Shown piece by piece: positions 60,401-64,000 of a DNA stretch of 64,000 bases. Within the stretch, counting starts at the first letter, position 1. Each line of letters opens with the position of its first letter. The position numbers were made by a program, and so were the translations under genes. The stretch is from Trochalopteron elliotii (taxonomy: Eukaryota > Chordata > Aves > Passeriformes > Leiothrichidae): contig JANPWX010000353.1 of assembly GCA_024734555.1 (NCBI GenBank), forward strand, positions 89,121-153,120. The letters run 5' to 3'. The notes under the pieces were generated by a model. It saw only the letters and a program-made list of their open reading frames with translations. It was not told the origin of the DNA and ran no database searches.

Positions 60401-63189
60401 TCTGATGAAAAACATTGATATTTGCCACAGTCTGCCTACAGAAGCAATTTTTTTTTCTTTAAATTCAAATTAATCTGTGATAGTAAATACTAAATGCTCA
60501 CCATTTAGAGAGAGGGGGACTTGTCACAGAGCAGTGGCATTGTGGCATTTGTAGAGACTTTTCCATCACTAAAGGATAATGGGTTTAATGATGGTGTGAA
60601 CAGATTGCTAAGTTCTGTGGTGAGCTTTCTGGGCTGGAGGGAGGAGGTTGGAGCCTGGCAATGTCAGCAGGTACCTGGCAAGAAAACACCCTTGGTTTCT
60701 ATACCAAATGTCATGCCATTTTTGTTTCGTCTTCATATTTCTTTTGGGCTCTTGTTCTGAGCAGCAGTTTTATTGCAAAGTGCTGTAGTATCACACTGGA
60801 GCTGTTCACTGTGATCTGAAAGACTCTCTGCCCACTCAGGGCTCCAACACAGGCTGGTGTCAGTGCTTTCACACAACTGAAGTGCACACCACAGCCCCTC
60901 AGCTGCTTTATTCTGTGCCTCCTGATGGATGTGGTGTATCTGTGCATGGCAAAGTGGGCACATTTTATTTTCAAGAAACCTATGTGTGACTCTAGTGCAA
61001 TTAAAATTGTTAAACATAATTAACAATTCTGTAGCATCGTTGTCTGATGCTGTGAAACAAACAGCTGGGACCATTTTCAATGACAAGCTTCAATAACCCT
61101 CAGACAAATGACTCCTTGGTTGACCTGTGAAATGGGAAAGTGTCCAAACCACCTTGCTCTGCCACCTTCTGAGGCAAAGACAGAGATCCAAAATCCAACT
61201 AAAATCCCCAGACAGTTTGTAAGCACTGCAGAAATTAGGGTGTCTGTGAAATTCAGAAGGTTTTCACAGAAACAGGAATTACTTATACCAAATTTCCACT
61301 TGTCTAAAATGTGTGATGGATGAGATTCAGAATTAAAAAGCATTTCTCTAGAGTGTGGCTACTTAGTGGAGCCCTTAGACAGTGTCTGTGGCAGAGGGTT
61401 AAAAGAGGTCCAAGCACTTCACTAGGACACATTGAGGCACCATGAGGAGAACTGGAAGGTTGATGGGGATTTAACTGAATGTACTTTCTTTTCTTTTAAA
61501 TTTATGATATGTAGGACACTCATTAGAATATGCAATTAACCTTGAGTTCCTAAAATTGTGATGTATTTCGTTCCTTGGAATACAATTCCAAATGAACTGC
61601 TGGCATAACTTCAGAAATGTCCTTGAGGTATTTAATAAATATTAATTTAACAGGTGATTTTATGTACAGGTGGAGTGCCATATAAATACCCATTCTTGGT
61701 TATAAATACTAGATTTAATCTCAGTAAGGACACTTAAAGTAAAAGTGAAATATAGGTAGGCATCAATTCCCAGATCACCTAATTAAGTGGCATCCTGGCT
61801 TTGTAATTTTTATTGTGCTAAACAAGGAATGTGTATACTAATTAAGATGACTAATAGTTATGTTCAATCTAATTATAGCACTGCCAGGAGGCACTATAAT
61901 AATTAAGGGTCTGTCAATGTTTTTACTACAAAATCTTGGCATTAGTGGTGTACAGCTGAGCTGTACTGTACTTGCTGCCTTATGATGTGGTGGAAGATTT
62001 CACACTGCATGTACTGTCTTGATTTGAATTACATTTGTTTACTTGAAAGGCTCCTTTTCCTTAGTGTTTGAGATAGAAGGTTCAAAGTAAAAATACTGTT
62101 CTTGGTTTTGAAGCACACACAAGCAAACTTCAAAAGTTTACATCACCACTTGTTCTATTTGCATAAATATCAATATTTGGTTGTTTATTTGAGTGGAATC
62201 TCCTGTGTTAGCCAAACTGAACAGGAAATCCAGCAGGAGCAGAATCTGAGCAGAGTTTGGGTTCAGTATTTTTGTCTGAGATGGCTCGGACTGGCATAAA
62301 TGGGAGGATTTGCTCTTCATTTTATCTGAACAGAAGGCAATGCTGTTGTCTTTACTGGGGCAGAAATGGGAACAAGGATGTAAAACATACCTGATGCTCA
62401 CATGGCCTGTGCTGCTCCACTGGGTGTAGGTGTAAGGCACATGATGGGATGTTTTGAACTGGAATTCATCAAAATCAGTATTTATTGTTGTGTCCTATCC
62501 TGAATGGAGAAGTTCATTGTTAGGATTAACTATTTCCCATTAACTTTTTTGGTTGTGGTCTATTGAGGACTCTAAAAATTGACAATGAGGAAATAGATTT
62601 GGTGAAGGATGGTAAATATAGATACAGAACAATGTATTTAAAAGGCAAAAACCTTTTCTTTACTGAGACAGTGACATATCTCATGAGAAATCTGTTTAAA
62701 ACTATTATTACACGTGCTGAAAAAATTATTTTAGTTACGGGTGCTGCACAACAGGAGAACAACAGAAATGTACCAAATCTTCTCAAAAACTAATATGAGA
62801 GAGATGAGTTTCTTTTGGTTGGTTTATGTCAATTTTGATATGGTGAAAGGCAGGACAGGTTAGACAAATCTCACTTTCAAATAACCTAAACCAATGTTCC
62901 TTGGTACACCCGTGGCAGGGCTGTGTTCTCTCTAACAAGAATTACATTTTGCATCTGAATTTTCAGGGTGGTCATTGTACAAATGGGTGACAGAAAGGAT
63001 GATTGTCAGGTATGCCCTCGTGTGCATCACTCCTGCTTATGCTGGAAAATTTTCCACGAGGCAACCCTGTCCAAATGAACAGTGTCTGTAAATACCAGGG
63101 GACTCATTAGCAGCCATGTCTGGGCAATCAGCAGTGGTGAGGGAGGAATTTCACAGGATGAAATGTTGGTAGGATATTTCATGAGTTGC
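57481..63189. other. Unannotated stretch, no gene recognised
   Basis: AT-rich sequence with an A-rich purine tract near 57812-57860. The longest frame is 59426-59830 (plus, 134 codons), unrecognised and overlapped by frames on the other strand. No RNA genes or transposon ends were recognised. Confidence 0.55.
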
Positions 63190-63960
63190 CAGAGTGAGGG
63201 GGAGGCAGTGGGGCTGAGGCAGGAGTGTTCTCCTCTGGGCTAAGACTCTCAGCTCAGCAGGGTCATGAGATCAGTAGTAGGGGTTGCTTTTTCTCACTGA
63301 AATGCTCACCCAGAGCATCACCAGGGCCAGAATCTGTGGAAGGGCCAGCTTGGTTTGTGTTGTGTTTCTGGCCTTGCTGGCTGAGGCCAAACACCCTCAT
63401 TCCACACGCAGTGCTCAGAGCACTCCTGAGGGGCCTGGCTGCCTTCAGCCCCTTCTCCCTGAGCTCCAGGCTCCCCACACAGCTCATCCCTTTCACTGAG
63501 CACCTCTGGCTGCTGCTCACTTGTGGAGTCACTTGTGCCATTAAAGGAATTTCCAAGTGCCTTGCCTTGGAAAGGCAAAGATTAAAGATACCCTTCCCAG
63601 GTGTAACAAAAGGCTTCTCCCCCATGGACCCTTGCAGACATTGTGCAGTCTTCTCTCTGGGTTTCCCAAGTCCATCACTCCCCCATGGCATCCCCTTTCC
63701 CTGTTTCCCCACTGGCTCTGGGGCCTGGTGTCCTGTTCCTCTCTCCCTATGGCCACTTGCCCCCTGCCCTGCCCCCTGTGCCACCCACGAACCTGAGACC
63801 CTCTATAACTGAGAAAAACCACATGTTCCCTCTCTGGCTCTGGATTCACCTTCAGCACATGGAATAAACACTTGCTGGGAATTGATCTGGGGCTGGGAGC
63901 CTTCTGCCCCTCTGCTGAGCCAGCCTCGTAACGTGTGTGGATGTGTGAGTTTGAATTGCC
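63190..63960 (+). other. GC-rich block with TATA-like and AATAAA signals, possibly an LTR
   Basis: The block is richer in G+C than its surroundings. It has TATAA (63804-63808) about 60 bp before AATAAA (63863-63868), a spacing that would fit an LTR promoter and poly(A) site. Frames of 195 codons (63225-63812, plus) and 173 codons (63784-63263, minus) overlap almost completely, which is typical of GC-rich non-coding sequence. The plus frame is Pro/Leu/Cys-rich with no recognised domain. No termini or target duplication were found. Confidence 0.3.
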
Positions 63961-64000
63961 CCCTGAATTCTTCTCAAACAGTTTTTCTGCTAGAGAGCCT

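Noticed and set aside
1..64000. CRISPR arrays, bacterial operons, tRNA or rRNA genes
   Set aside because: The tandem arrays have no unique spacers between units, no cloverleaf or rRNA sequence was seen, and the repeat content is avian.

Overview
The window looks like non-coding DNA from a bird, most likely a songbird (Passeriformes). The evidence is an avian-type CR1 non-LTR retrotransposon with a readable reverse-transcriptase fragment and its 3' tail, a second CR1 tail, and several solitary retroviral LTRs whose sequence style matches passerine endogenous retroviruses. That last point rests on memory of the families, not a search. The background is AT-rich and CpG-poor, and no protein-coding gene is recognisable. 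It is best read as a gene desert or the inside of a very large intron.

Layout: 1-141 is a pure purine microsatellite. About 3290-4396 is a plus-strand LTR whose upstream part carries a ten-unit minisatellite and a CpG-dense block. 6891-8644 is a 5'-truncated CR1 on the minus strand, broken internally by an eight-unit 43-45 bp tandem expansion of its own ORF2 sequence. 12997-13375 holds a cluster of splice-donor-like sites on the minus strand. 22666-23482 is a complete minus-strand LTR that shares its last ~150 bp (R/U5) with the LTR at 4396 but has an unrelated U3. 32306-33084 is a third, unrelated minus-strand LTR with an attached polypurine tract. 35452-35546 is a candidate exon with good splice signals. 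43325-43746 is LTR-like.

The most striking structure is at 46478-49949. Two 607 bp arms in inverted orientation, differing at about 10 positions with no gaps seen, surround a 2.26 kb spacer that holds two LTR-like segments. Further on are a CR1 tail (52932-53140), an LTR-like block (57070-57480) and a GC-rich block with promoter and poly(A) signals (about 63190-63960).

No operons, tRNAs, rRNAs, CRISPR arrays or new coding system were found. What is of interest is repeat biology: the large inverted repeat, tandem expansion inside a retrotransposon, and LTRs that share an R/U5 module but differ in U3. The few splice-flanked candidate exons need transcript evidence before they can be believed.
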